Assembly: GCA_004173475.1 (NCBI GenBank)
Contig: SEBU01000002.1
Coordinates: 434,001-498,000 of the forward strand
Reading direction: 5' to 3'
Length of the DNA stretch: 64,000 nucleotides
Source: Gammaproteobacteria bacterium
GTDB lineage: Bacteria > Pseudomonadota > Gammaproteobacteria > Pseudomonadales > Cellvibrionaceae
Shown here piece after piece: positions 27,597 to 36,930 of the stretch. Numbering within the stretch: position 1 is the first letter of the stretch; the number at the start of each line of letters is the position of its first letter. The translations under genes were made by a program, and so were the position numbers. The notes beneath the pieces are model-generated. The model searched no databases. It saw only the letters and a program-made list of their open reading frames with translations, and had not been told where the DNA came from.

Positions 27597-29702
27597 ATGC
27601 AACCTTTGTTTTCGCGAATTCTACGTGTTTCTTTTTTAACATCTGCTCTTGCTTTCAGCTTTAATAGTTTTGCTCTCGATGACAGCGCCCTCGTCAAATT
27701 AAAGCCCGTCGACGTTCAATCCAAAACGGCAGTAGAAATAGTAGGTCAGCTGAGCGAACACCATTACCGGAAACTACCGTTAAATGACAGCCTGAGCTCG
27801 CGCTTTTTGGACGAGTACCTCAAAACACTGGATAGCTCGAAAAATTTTTTCCTCGCTTCGGATATTGCCGAATTTGATAAATATCGAAAAACATTTGATG
27901 ACGATTTCAAAGCTGGAAAACTGGCTAACGGCTTCACGATTTATAATCGCTTTGGTGAACGTCTAAACGATCGCCTTACCCGCGTCATTACAATGCTGGA
28001 TGACAAAAAGGTTCAGTTTAATTTTGACGTGGAAGAGAACTTCAATTCAGATCGCAAAGATGAGAGCTGGCCAGCAAACGCAGATGCTGCCGATAAACTT
28101 TGGTTACAACATATTAAGGCCAGTTTATTGAGCTCCATGTTGAGCGGCAAATCTTTGGAAGAAAGCAGAACAACATTACGTAAGCGTTACGCGACCCAGC
28201 TGCGTTATTTTAAACAGCAAACGTCAGAAGAAGTTTTTAGCATAATTATGAATTCCCTGACCACGCTTTATGATCCGCATACAAATTATTTGTCCCCGGA
28301 TAATTCGCAAAATTTTGCGACGAGCATGACCAATAAATTTGAAGGTATAGGCGCGGAGTTAAAAACCGATGAAGACTACACCAAAGTTGCGCGTCTCATT
28401 CCCGCCAGCCCGGCAGAAAAGCAAGGGCAGTTAAAACCTAACGATAAAATCGTTGGCGTCGCGCAAGGCGAAAAAGGCGAATTTGAAGATATTATTGGAT
28501 GGCGCCTCACTGATGTTGTTAAAAAAATCAAAGGTCCAAAAGGCACTATCGTTCGTCTTGAAGTTATCGCGGCAGATCCAACCATCACTGAACATAAAAT
28601 TATTCCCATTAAACGTGACACCATTGAACTTGAGGACCAGAAAGCCAAGAAGTCAGTTCTGAATATAAAAAATGGTGAGCAAAATTTAAAACTTGGCGTT
28701 ATTGATATTCCTGTTTTCTACGGCAATTTTGACCCTGCTTCCAGCATCGGACGCGACGTATACCGTTTAATCCAGGAATTAAAACAGGACAATATCGACG
28801 GTTTGGTATTGGACTTGCGCGAAAACGGCGGTGGTTCACTTCCTGAAGCAGCAATTCTTACAAACCTGTTTATTGATCCGGGTCCTGTTGTGCAAATTCG
28901 CCAAAGTAATAACATGATCTCGCGCGATGTACGTGCAACCACACCTGCCGTTTACCGTGGGCCTTTAATCGTACTCATTAATCGCTTCAGTGCTTCTGCT
29001 TCAGAAATTTTTGCCGGAGCAATCCAGGACTACGGCCGCGGCTTGGTAGTTGGCTCAACCACATGGGGCAAGGGTTCAGTACAGAGCTACATGCCAATTG
29101 AGAAAGGCGAAGGTAATATTAAAATTACCCAAGCGAAATTTTACCGTGTATCCGGCGACAGCACCCAACATCGCGGCGTAATTCCTGATATTGAATTACC
29201 AAGTTTGGTGAACATTAAAGAGTTGGGCGAAAGCAGTTACGAAAACGCCCTGCCCTGGGATCAAATTCACGCAGCGCCCCATGAAACCTATAACAATATA
29301 AGTGCGTTGCTGCCTGCGCTAAAACCGTCGCACGAAGAGCGCATGAAGGCCGATCCTGATTTTGTCTACCTGACCAAGCAAGCAGCGTTTTATGAAGAGT
29401 TGAATAGCAAAAAAGTGTTTTCGTTGAAATTATCCACACGCCAACAGGAACAACAAAAAATCGAGCAGCGTACATTGGATATTGAAAACCAAAAACGCAA
29501 AGCCAAAGGTGAAGTTTTATACGCAAATTATGCTGAATATAAAGCAAAGGAAACCAAAAAAGATGAGGATGAAGCTGCCGAGCCAAAGAAAAAAGATTTG
29601 GAACCTGAAAAAGATCCATACCTGGTTGAAACGGGCAGAATCCTGGGCGACTTTATTTTACAAACTAAAAAACAAGTAGCACAAAAAACCGAAAAGCTTT
29701 AA
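27597..29702 (+). CDS. prc: Carboxy-terminal processing protease Prc (Tsp)
   Basis: A periplasmic serine protease that degrades tagged proteins and processes penicillin-binding protein 3 and peptidoglycan hydrolases in relatives. The 701-residue protein has a signal peptide ending FNSFA, an N-terminal helical domain (DUF3340-type), a PDZ domain (about 240-320), the S41 protease core with VLDLRENGGGSLPEA, the catalytic serine in FSASASEIFAGA and lysine in TTWGKGSVQ, and a C-terminal DUF3340 region rich in K and E. Length is close to E. coli Prc (682). Its own terminator follows. Confidence 0.95.
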   Translation: MQPLFSRILRVSFLTSALAFSFNSFALDDSALVKLKPVDVQSKTAVEIVGQLSEHHYRKLPLNDSLSSRFLDEYLKTLDSSKNFFLASDIAEFDKYRKTFDDDFKAGKLANGFTIYNRFGERLNDRLTRVITMLDDKKVQFNFDVEENFNSDRKDESWPANADAADKLWLQHIKASLLSSMLSGKSLEESRTTLRKRYATQLRYFKQQTSEEVFSIIMNSLTTLYDPHTNYLSPDNSQNFATSMTNKFEGIGAELKTDEDYTKVARLIPASPAEKQGQLKPNDKIVGVAQGEKGEFEDIIGWRLTDVVKKIKGPKGTIVRLEVIAADPTITEHKIIPIKRDTIELEDQKAKKSVLNIKNGEQNLKLGVIDIPVFYGNFDPASSIGRDVYRLIQELKQDNIDGLVLDLRENGGGSLPEAAILTNLFIDPGPVVQIRQSNNMISRDVRATTPAVYRGPLIVLINRFSASASEIFAGAIQDYGRGLVVGSTTWGKGSVQSYMPIEKGEGNIKITQAKFYRVSGDSTQHRGVIPDIELPSLVNIKELGESSYENALPWDQIHAAPHETYNNISALLPALKPSHEERMKADPDFVYLTKQAAFYEELNSKKVFSLKLSTRQQEQQKIEQRTLDIENQKRKAKGEVLYANYAEYKAKETKKDEDEAAEPKKKDLEPEKDPYLVETGRILGDFILQTKKQVAQKTEKL

Positions 29703-29724
29703 TTCCTCTGTTATTTTTACCAAG

Positions 29725-29751
29725 AACCCGAGTTGCAACTCGGGTTTTTTT
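29725..29751 (+). terminator. Terminator of prc
   Basis: AACCCGAG and CTCGGGTT pair around TTGCAA and are followed by seven T. The hairpin sits between prc and xthA, giving xthA a separate start. Confidence 0.92.
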
Positions 29752-29771
29752 ATAGCCCGGAAGATTATTTT

Positions 29772-30581
29772 ATGAAAGCAATATCATTCAACGTAAACAG
29801 TATTCGTCAACGTATGAGTCACTTACAAGCCGTTATAGATACGCACGCACCTGACTTTATCGGATTGCAAGAAACAAAAGTTAATGATCCGGATTTCCCC
29901 GTTGCAGAAATAGAAAAACTTGGATACCACTTTGCGTTTCACGGCCAAAAAACCCATTATGGTGTTGCGCTTTTATCGAAATATCCGTTCAAAGCAACTT
30001 TCAAAGGCTTTCCAACGTGTGATGAAACCGCACAGAAACGTTTTATCGGCGGAACATTCGATACTGCGCTGGGTGAAGTGAGTGTTTTCAATGGTTATTT
30101 TCCGCAGGGTGAAAGTCGTGATCATCCAGTAAAATTTCCAGCGAAACAAAAGTTTTATGGCGACTTAATGAACTTTCTAACATCGAGCTACACACCGGAA
30201 CACAACATTATTTTGATGGGTGATATGAACATCTCGCATCAAGATTGCGACATAGGCATAGGTGATGATAATCGCAAGCGCTGGCTTCGCACTGGCAAAT
30301 GCAGTTTTTTACCGGAAGAGCGTGTATGGCTAAATCAATTAATGGAATGGGGATTTAAAGATACTTTCCGTGAACTCAACCCGGACACAGCAGATCTATT
30401 TAGCTGGTTTGATTATCGTAGCGGTGGTTTTGACGATAATCCTAAACGCGGATTACGAATTGATTTGATTCTGGCCACGCATAAACTGCATGAATCCTGT
30501 ATTGATACGGGAATAGATTATGCAATCCGCGGAATGGAGAAAGCGTCGGACCATTGTCCTATCTGGGCAACATTCAAATAA
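29772..30581 (+). CDS. xthA: Exodeoxyribonuclease III
   Basis: An apurinic/apyrimidinic endonuclease and 3'-5' exonuclease used in base-excision repair. From ATG 29772 it has 269 residues, the size of E. coli ExoIII (268). The motifs are [66 protein letters not shown] and the catalytic histidine in SDHCPIW near the end. A longer reading frame starts inside the prc terminator and is discarded. Confidence 0.94.
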   Translation: MKAISFNVNSIRQRMSHLQAVIDTHAPDFIGLQETKVNDPDFPVAEIEKLGYHFAFHGQKTHYGVALLSKYPFKATFKGFPTCDETAQKRFIGGTFDTALGEVSVFNGYFPQGESRDHPVKFPAKQKFYGDLMNFLTSSYTPEHNIILMGDMNISHQDCDIGIGDDNRKRWLRTGKCSFLPEERVWLNQLMEWGFKDTFRELNPDTADLFSWFDYRSGGFDDNPKRGLRIDLILATHKLHESCIDTGIDYAIRGMEKASDHCPIWATFK

Positions 30582-30590
30582 ACAGAATAG

Positions 30591-30616
30591 AAAGGCGCCT
30601 AATAAGGCGCTTTTTT
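30591..30616 (+). terminator. Terminator of xthA
   Basis: GCGCCT and AGGCGC pair around AATA, extended by A-T pairs, with six T. It starts 10 bases after the stop. Confidence 0.88.
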
Positions 30617-31006
30617 ACTATTAATTTTCCGCATTATTTATTAATGGATCTTCGAACGTTAATACTCGCTCCATCAATTCAATTTCAAAAACTTTCTCGA
30701 TTTTTTTCGTTTTAATGTCGTCACCATTCGCAATTTTGCCGCGTAAACAATCTCGACAATTCCCGGAATTTTTTTACATATCAATAATAGTGTTTGTCAC
30801 ACATTCGACGTGCATTCCAATCATTAACTGAACCAAAATGCGCGCTTATTAGCATATATGATTTATTTCGATGGTAAGCGTCGTCTTGTGATGAGTAATC
30901 ATTATAATCAATCGCGCGGAATGCCCCGCAGGCGACTCTATATCAATGCTATATTTTGCTGAAGAGTTTTGTATCTACGAAAAAAATTCCGCAAAGGAAG
31001 AAAATC
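30617..31006. other. Intergenic region with a start-less open frame on the minus strand
   Basis: No complete gene is seen. A minus-strand frame of 50 codons stays open from 30773 to 30624 and carries a C-x2-C (NCRDCLRG) but has no start codon near its beginning; an in-frame stop sits just upstream of it. It may be a gene remnant or chance. The plus strand probably carries the promoter of the PEP-CTERM metalloprotease. Confidence 0.35.
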
Positions 31007-32098
31007 ATGTTTTCAACGTCAAAAAAAATATTGTGCAGTACGGCATTTCTTTACACAATATTTGCTTCCGCTTCGTCACAGGCGCTTTATATAAACTTAA
31101 GCGATACAGGCAACGCTGCAGCCAATGATAGTTTCAGAAAAGCTGCCGATGTTTGGGAAGCTCTTTTTACTGATAATGTAACAATAAATATTTCTTCTTC
31201 TTTCGCCACTTTGGGTGGCAGTACCATCGGTCAAACCGGTGCAAGCTATCTCAATACAACCTATTCATTTATGAAGAATGCGTTAACGGCAGACGTAAAG
31301 AGTACCGCTGATGGAATTATGGTTGCAGGATTACCAAAAGGAGATAGTTACAATAAATTAATGAATGGCACCTCTGAATCCGCGTCTCAACACGACAACC
31401 ATACTTATACGCAAACAGATGTACACAACATCGCTATGACACGTGCAAATGCGAAAGCCGTGGGACTCGTTAATGCAAATGACGCCGGCATAGATGCAGA
31501 AATTACTTTTAATAGTGACTTTGATTTTGACTTTGATTCCAGCGATGGAATTGCAGCAGGAAGCGTAGAATTTTTTGGGGCCGCATTGCACGAGATCGGA
31601 CATTCTCTCGGATTTGATAGCGGCGTTGACGTTCTTGATTATTATTCTTTTGTTTATAACTCAGTAATATCCGACACGGATTATTCTTTTTTTACGACTC
31701 CTCTCGACTTCACGCGTTGCTCAGATGAAAGCAAAGCTCAAGGCGCGGATCTCGATTGGACTGCGGGCAATACCTCCAAACACTTTGCAATTGATGGCAG
31801 ATGTTCGAAGGACGCTCGTATCAACAATGCCTGGTCTACAGGTTCATTTCAGGGGGATGGTCAACAAACTGGTCATTGGAAAGATCATGCAGAACTCGGC
31901 ATTATGGACCCTACCACCAACTACGGTGAGCTTTACCAAGTGACGCATTTTGATTTGCTGGCATTTGATGTAATCGGCTGGGATTTAAAACATGAAGTTG
32001 CTCCGCTGCCAGAGCCATCTAGTCTGGTGCTACTAGGCTTTGGTTTCGTTGGAATTTTTCTAGCACGTCGAAAAAAATTATCAGCCTACCTTAAATAA
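31007..32098 (+). CDS. PEP-CTERM metalloprotease-like protein (NF038122-type)
   Basis: From ATG 31007 (ribosome site AAGGAAG) it has 363 residues with signal peptide FLYTIFASASSQA. The zinc site is HEIGHSLGFDSG (H-E-x2-H-x3-G-x2), placed near residue 196. The C-terminal sorting tag is PLPEPSSLVLLGFGFVGIFL followed by ARRKK. It therefore looks like a secreted zinc metalloprotease anchored or released by exosortase. The frame is open 17 codons further upstream, but those codons lack a ribosome site. An aspartate-rich DFDFDFDSSD stretch precedes the zinc motif and may bind calcium. Confidence 0.88.
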   Translation: MFSTSKKILCSTAFLYTIFASASSQALYINLSDTGNAAANDSFRKAADVWEALFTDNVTINISSSFATLGGSTIGQTGASYLNTTYSFMKNALTADVKSTADGIMVAGLPKGDSYNKLMNGTSESASQHDNHTYTQTDVHNIAMTRANAKAVGLVNANDAGIDAEITFNSDFDFDFDSSDGIAAGSVEFFGAALHEIGHSLGFDSGVDVLDYYSFVYNSVISDTDYSFFTTPLDFTRCSDESKAQGADLDWTAGNTSKHFAIDGRCSKDARINNAWSTGSFQGDGQQTGHWKDHAELGIMDPTTNYGELYQVTHFDLLAFDVIGWDLKHEVAPLPEPSSLVLLGFGFVGIFLARRKKLSAYLK

Positions 32099-32138
32099 GA
32101 AAATTTTTTCTCCTGCTCATAAATAGCTACATTAAAAT

Positions 32139-32174
32139 AAAAAGCCCTGATTATATTTATAATCAGGGCTTTTT
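32139..32174. terminator. Bidirectional terminator between convergent genes
   Basis: AAAAGCCCTGATTAT and ATAATCAGGGCTTTT form a perfect 15-bp stem around ATTT, with A-runs on the left and T-runs on the right. It can stop both the metalloprotease gene and the convergent lipoprotein gene. Confidence 0.92.
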
Positions 32175-32211
32175 ATTTAGACGATCATTTTACTTTAAAA
32201 CTCTTAAAGAC

Positions 32212-35200
32212 TTATTTCTGAAATGAAGCGTCCACCAGATACAGCTCGCTACTTGAGCTTTCTTTACTGCGAGTGACTAGAAAAATATCCTGATATCCGC
32301 TGCGCGTTTGTATTTTAATTTCACTCCGTGCGTAAGTATCGAGAGTGGGCGCAACAATTTCCGCAACACCCAATACCTCTCCAGTCGCCGAACCACTACG
32401 TAACTCAAGCTGCCAGTTAGCGCTCTTCCCTACCACCCAACTTCCAATGCGTATTGACTTAACATCCGTTAAATCATAATTGCCCAACGGAATGTTCAAC
32501 CATGTATTGGTAGCTGGGAACTCAATTGTATCGAGATCGTGATGTCGACCCGTTTCGACCAACTTGCTGGCAGCTTTTAAATCCACAACACCATTCAGAT
32601 AAAAGCGCGCCGGTTGTAGAGTTAAAGATTTTTTGACAACTATGGGAGCAATCGGTGAATTACCTTTATCAGTATAAGTAGCAACTAATTCGTATTTTGG
32701 TGTAGCTAAATTAGTGGGTTCATTATTTGAATCAAATGTCTGCTGGTCCGTTGCATTAGATGCAATTTTAACTGAGCTTTGTAACGGCAATGACTTCTGT
32801 ACATTTGCGAGCGACAGCACATAAGTTGCCAACGCATTGCGGTCGTCATCAGTTAGTGTTGCAAAAGACGGCATATTTACCTCGCCCCAAACACCATTGC
32901 CACCTTTTTTAATTTTATTCGTCAAATAATTTAACGCATTTTTATCATCTTTGTAGCGCATAGATACATCGTGTAATGCAGGGCCAACAATTTTAGTATT
33001 AAGATCATGGCAGGCCTTGCAACCATTGGCTTCCATAATTCCTTTTGCAACCGTGGCCACATCAGCTTGCTGATGACCTTGGGCAGGCAGAGTCGCATCT
33101 TCTACTTTTGAAAAAGCAATCATCAGGTTTGGATTGTCATTCTGGATTGAACCATCTTCTTTGTCGTTGACCGCAACAGTATATTTAATGGTTGTGGTAT
33201 TGGGCCAATAGAAGGATTGATTCGCGTCAAGCTTCATAGCAATTTCAGCGGGTTCATTTCCAACCTGAATTTTTAATTCCGTATTAGCCGTAGCGCCAGA
33301 TGGATCTTTAACGTCCAGCTTCAAACTATATTCGCCAACATCCGCAATGGAAAGTTCCTGCTGCTGATTCGTTCCAAGCGCAGTTATTTTTCCATCGGCC
33401 GATTTTAGCGACCAACTATAGGTTAAAGCGTCACCATCCAAATCAATGGAAGGCTTGGCATCAGCTACAGCTTTGAAAGGCGCTGCACCTTGAGGTTTAT
33501 CCATGCTGATTTTTGCAATTGGCGGGCGGTTACCTGCACCTGCATATTCAATTCGACTTAAACTCGCTTCCGGATTTCCTTTAAACCAGGCCTTGCCATA
33601 TTCAAGGACATATAGCGTTCCATCCGGCGCAAAACGAGCGTCAATGGGCGAGGTATATTCAACGTCCGCTGCGAAGGGTTCAATTTTTATTATGCGGCCA
33701 ACTTCGTCAAAACTAACTGCTTTAACCCAATTACGCATGAAATCGAGAATAAATAATTTGTTGTTATAGTAAGCAGGTAGACGATGCTCGCTCGCAGGAT
33801 AATTTTCATTGCGGTAAACATCCGCAACTAATGCCATTCGGCCACCCTTTCCTAACTCTGGAAATTGATCGGAGGATCCGTAGGGATACCAGAGCAATGG
33901 CCGTTGGGCAGGCGGTAATTGTTTGGCACCCGTATTACGCGGAGAATTATTAACTGGCGCTAGCGGATTAAAATAGCGTTGTGATTTACCGGTCGCGTAA
34001 TCGTAATCTTTGTAGGCAAAATTATTACCAACAAATAACGGCCAACCAAAATTACCCGCTTGAGTAACGCGATTAATTTCGTCGTAGCCGCGCGTTCCCT
34101 TGAGAGGAGAATCTTCGCCTGCGTCTGGGCCTATATCGCCATAAAATAACGTGGATGTTGGCTTATCGTACGTAATCTTATAGGCATTTCGAGTGCCCAT
34201 CACGTAAATTTCCGGGCGGCCATCCTTAGGATCTTTAAATAAATTATCTTTTGGAATGTCGTAGCCGCCCGACTCTTTTGGAATGATACGCAATACTTTT
34301 CCACGAAAGTCCTGCGTATTTCCTGCACTGCGCAATGCATCGCTAGCTGCAGATTCCGGGCGCATATCCAACGGGCCATAACCTTCTTCGGTGAAGGGGG
34401 TAGAATTATCACCAGTCGATACAAATAATTCGCCGTTGTTTCCAAATTGTAAATCACCACCGGTGTGACAGCAGTTTTGATCAACCGGGAAATCCCATAA
34501 AACTTCCTGGCTTTTCACATCAATTTTTCCATCGATCCATTTGAAGCGGGCTAAACGCTCAACAGAACTACCGTCCTCTTTAGCAACATTTAAGGTCGCA
34601 TATATGTTGTGATTTTTTTCAACATTGGGATCTATTGCGAAACCCAGTAAGCCGAATTCGATTTGGCCATGAGGATCAACTTCAATTTTTCCTACATCGC
34701 GCGTTTCACCAGTTTTGTAATCGACCAGTAAAACACCGCCACCGCGCAACGCAATCAATGCATCGCCATTTGCGAAAAAACTTACCTGAACGGGTTCATT
34801 TAAATTATCAACAAGAACTTTTTTAGTGAATCGATTTGGCTCTGGCGCAGCCTTGGAATAATCAAGCTTAGGTTTTCCGCCCACAGCATATTTCAGCCCG
34901 CCTAATAATAATTGTACAAAATTAGGATCAGAAAAAGTTTCCGCGCTGTGACCGAGACCGGTGTAAAAAGAGCGTCCGCCATCAAAGTCGTGGTACCAGG
35001 CAAGAGGATGATAATCACCGTGCTCACCACCACGATAGGTTTTTTCATCAACCGTTAACAAAACTTTATTGAATTCGTAAAAATCGCGATAGTTATACCA
35101 TTCGTCAGCTATTTCAAACAACGACGGTAATTTTTCAGTGGATGGATGATTTTTATCTCGCACATCGACGCGTGCTTGTTGAACATTGCTTGGTTCATTA

Positions 35201-35676
35201 GGATGACTTTTAAAAACAGCACCAACTAACCGGCGATACCAATGCCAATTTCCTTCCCACTCCGTATCCGTTGCAGCATGAATACCGACGAAACCTCCGC
35301 CCGCTTGAATAAAACGCTCCATGGCAATTTGTTGAGCGTCATCGAGAACATCTGAGGTGGTATTTAAAAATACGATTGCGTTAAAACTGCTTAGCTGTGC
35401 GTCGGTGAAAATGTTTGCATCTTCAGTCGCTACAATACTAAACGAGTTATCGCTTGCCATTTTCTGCAGAGCCGCGATCCCTGCAGGTATTGAATCGTGT
35501 CGCCAACCCTTCGTCTTGGAAAAAACCAAAACTTTTGCGTCTTTAATACTGGCATTGAAGAGTGAATTAGTTTTTCCGGTGTCAACCGTTGCAGTCGATG
35601 CCGGTTCGCCACAACCCATCAATGTTAATAATAAGCCGCAGGCAAATAATTTCAGCCAGTGGGAAGACATGTGCAT
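32212..35676 (-). CDS. Lipoprotein fusion: ThuA domain, GSDH/PQQ beta-propeller, PKD, cytochrome c and C-terminal CBM-like domain
   Basis: A 1154-residue envelope lipoprotein with lipobox LTLMGC (C22). The domains in order are: a ThuA-like glutamine-amidotransferase fold (about 45-275: VLVFSKTKGWRHDSIP, GGFVGIHAATDTEW, FYTGLGH); a glucose/sorbosone-dehydrogenase beta-propeller (about 290-720: HTGGDLQFGNNGELFVSTGD, DEINRVTQAGNFGWP); a PKD domain (about 730-815); a class I cytochrome c (CKACH near 885, axial-type MPSF later); and a beta-sandwich (about 1010-1154) resembling a carbohydrate-binding module. It probably oxidises a sugar and passes electrons to its own heme; the substrate is unknown. 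The ribosome site AAAGGAAT favours ATG 35676. Confidence 0.9.
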   Translation of the reverse strand: MHMSSHWLKLFACGLLLTLMGCGEPASTATVDTGKTNSLFNASIKDAKVLVFSKTKGWRHDSIPAGIAALQKMASDNSFSIVATEDANIFTDAQLSSFNAIVFLNTTSDVLDDAQQIAMERFIQAGGGFVGIHAATDTEWEGNWHWYRRLVGAVFKSHPNEPSNVQQARVDVRDKNHPSTEKLPSLFEIADEWYNYRDFYEFNKVLLTVDEKTYRGGEHGDYHPLAWYHDFDGGRSFYTGLGHSAETFSDPNFVQLLLGGLKYAVGGKPKLDYSKAAPEPNRFTKKVLVDNLNEPVQVSFFANGDALIALRGGGVLLVDYKTGETRDVGKIEVDPHGQIEFGLLGFAIDPNVEKNHNIYATLNVAKEDGSSVERLARFKWIDGKIDVKSQEVLWDFPVDQNCCHTGGDLQFGNNGELFVSTGDNSTPFTEEGYGPLDMRPESAASDALRSAGNTQDFRGKVLRIIPKESGGYDIPKDNLFKDPKDGRPEIYVMGTRNAYKITYDKPTSTLFYGDIGPDAGEDSPLKGTRGYDEINRVTQAGNFGWPLFVGNNFAYKDYDYATGKSQRYFNPLAPVNNSPRNTGAKQLPPAQRPLLWYPYGSSDQFPELGKGGRMALVADVYRNENYPASEHRLPAYYNNKLFILDFMRNWVKAVSFDEVGRIIKIEPFAADVEYTSPIDARFAPDGTLYVLEYGKAWFKGNPEASLSRIEYAGAGNRPPIAKISMDKPQGAAPFKAVADAKPSIDLDGDALTYSWSLKSADGKITALGTNQQQELSIADVGEYSLKLDVKDPSGATANTELKIQVGNEPAEIAMKLDANQSFYWPNTTTIKYTVAVNDKEDGSIQNDNPNLMIAFSKVEDATLPAQGHQQADVATVAKGIMEANGCKACHDLNTKIVGPALHDVSMRYKDDKNALNYLTNKIKKGGNGVWGEVNMPSFATLTDDDRNALATYVLSLANVQKSLPLQSSVKIASNATDQQTFDSNNEPTNLATPKYELVATYTDKGNSPIAPIVVKKSLTLQPARFYLNGVVDLKAASKLVETGRHHDLDTIEFPATNTWLNIPLGNYDLTDVKSIRIGSWVVGKSANWQLELRSGSATGEVLGVAEIVAPTLDTYARSEIKIQTRSGYQDIFLVTRSKESSSSELYLVDASFQK

Positions 35677-36020
35677 ATTGATTCCTTTAACTAAAAATTT
35701 TGAATAAAAATGTATGGACGCAATATGATCAAGCTTAAAAGCGTCAGCCTAGTATGGCTAATTGAAATAGGATTATCTGCGCAGTGCATTATCAGGTTAG
35801 CTGCCCGGTGCTAAGCTTTTGACTAAAGCCTAACGCACCTCCAATCACACCTCCAATAATTGCGGGCTGAGTCTAGCAGTGGTTTTACCCACTAAACATC
35901 TTGATTTACATTCATAAACTTTCTTTTACCAGCTGACCCTAAGCGTCAACGCAACCTAAACTTTAGAAGAAAAGTATGCGGAGTCAACTGGCGGCACTGT
36001 AGCAACACTTATATGTTCCG
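35677..36020. other. Intergenic stretch, no gene seen
   Basis: About 340 bases downstream of the DUF2788 gene and upstream of the ThuA/GSDH gene. I find no plausible coding frame, RNA gene or strong terminator. Confidence 0.4.
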
Positions 36021-36221
36021 CTATTTTTCAAGCGTAGAAACTAATACGGTTTTGATAATGAAACCCAGCAACCCAAGCCCAAGAGCTAGAAAAAGAATAA
36101 AGGTTCCAAATTTCCCGGCGTTGGATTTTTTCGCCAAATCCCACACAATGAAAATCATAAAGCCAATTAATCCGCCTACGCAGATATAAAGCGACCAATT
36201 TTCGAATTGTTCTACTGTCAT
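36021..36221 (-). CDS. DUF2788 small membrane protein
   Basis: A 66-residue protein with two membrane helices (LYICVGGLIGFMIFIVWDL and FILFLALGLGLLGFIIKTVL) linked by a short basic loop, AKKSNAGKFG. Size and layout match DUF2788, a family of unknown function found in gammaproteobacteria. It has an acidic N-terminus and sits alone. Confidence 0.85.
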   Translation of the reverse strand: MTVEQFENWSLYICVGGLIGFMIFIVWDLAKKSNAGKFGTFILFLALGLGLLGFIIKTVLVSTLEK

Positions 36222-36433
36222 AACTACCCAACCTGTTCAAAAATGAATCTGTAGCAACCAAAATAGCGCCAAACTGGGGCTATTCTAACGAAAATAGGTA
36301 ACTACTTATAGCAAACCCCTATTCATACGCTTTGCAAAAATATACACTCGTTTTCACGGGCCTAGTTCTTATCTAGAAGTCGAAAAATTAGTCCGTTAAT
36401 TTCAAACATTGTCCCATACTGACGGAGCACATC

Positions 36434-36703
36434 ATGAAAACTATTCAAATCGTTGCATCATTTATCCTCGCTGCTGGCCTAATGACCGGTTGCGCTAAAA
36501 AAGAAGCTGCACCGGCTGAAGCTCCTGCTCCGGCACCCGCTGCTGAAGCGCCAGCTGCGGCTGCTGAAGCTGCTGCACAAACTGCTGAAGCGGCTGCACA
36601 AACCGCTGAATCAGCTGCTGACACTGCAGCATCTGCTGCTAACACTGCTGAAGCTGCCGCAGAAAACGCTGCAGAAGCTGCATCGTCTGCTGCTGCTCAC
36701 TAA
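36434..36703 (+). CDS. Alanine-rich heptad-repeat lipoprotein
   Basis: An 89-residue lipoprotein. The lipobox is GLMTGC (C20). A short proline/alanine linker is followed by about six heptads of the form AEAAAQT (AEAAAQT, AEAAAQT, AESAADT, AASAANT, AEAAAEN). This should form a helical, coiled-coil-like rod, as in Braun lipoprotein. It lacks the C-terminal lysine that links Lpp to peptidoglycan and ends SAAAH. GGAG precedes the ATG, and a terminator follows. The function is probably envelope-structural but unproven. Confidence 0.85.
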   Translation: MKTIQIVASFILAAGLMTGCAKKEAAPAEAPAPAPAAEAPAAAAEAAAQTAEAAAQTAESAADTAASAANTAEAAAENAAEAASSAAAH

Positions 36704-36730
36704 TGCAGTTGACCCGGTCTTCGGGTTAAA

Positions 36731-36756
36731 AAAGGCCGCCACCAGGCGGCCTTTTT
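36731..36756 (+). terminator. Terminator after the alanine-rich lipoprotein gene
   Basis: AAAGGCCGCC and GGCGGCCTTT pair around ACCA, followed by T residues. Confidence 0.92.
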
Positions 36757-36930
36757 ACTTTTTAGATAATTCTTTTCACCGCATCTTATTTAACCGCATC
36801 ATCTCCTGCCTAGATCGCATTCATTTGCTTCGGCAGGCGGCTCGCATAAGTTCATCAAGCAGAAACATTATTTTTTCTTTTATAATGCGGCCATCTCAAT
36901 GCTGACTCCTTTAGATAATGGGAATTCCCT

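Noticed and set aside
29215-29619. A 134-codon minus-strand frame inside prc
   Set aside because: Antisense to the conserved protease region; no ribosome site or recognisable product.
30893-30911. Fur-like AATCATTAT upstream of the PEP-CTERM metalloprotease
   Set aside because: Only a half-site matches; the two arms do not form a palindrome.
36445-36645. Antisense frame across the alanine-rich lipoprotein
   Set aside because: Alanine codons read as long open frames on both strands; only the plus strand has a lipobox, ribosome site and terminator.
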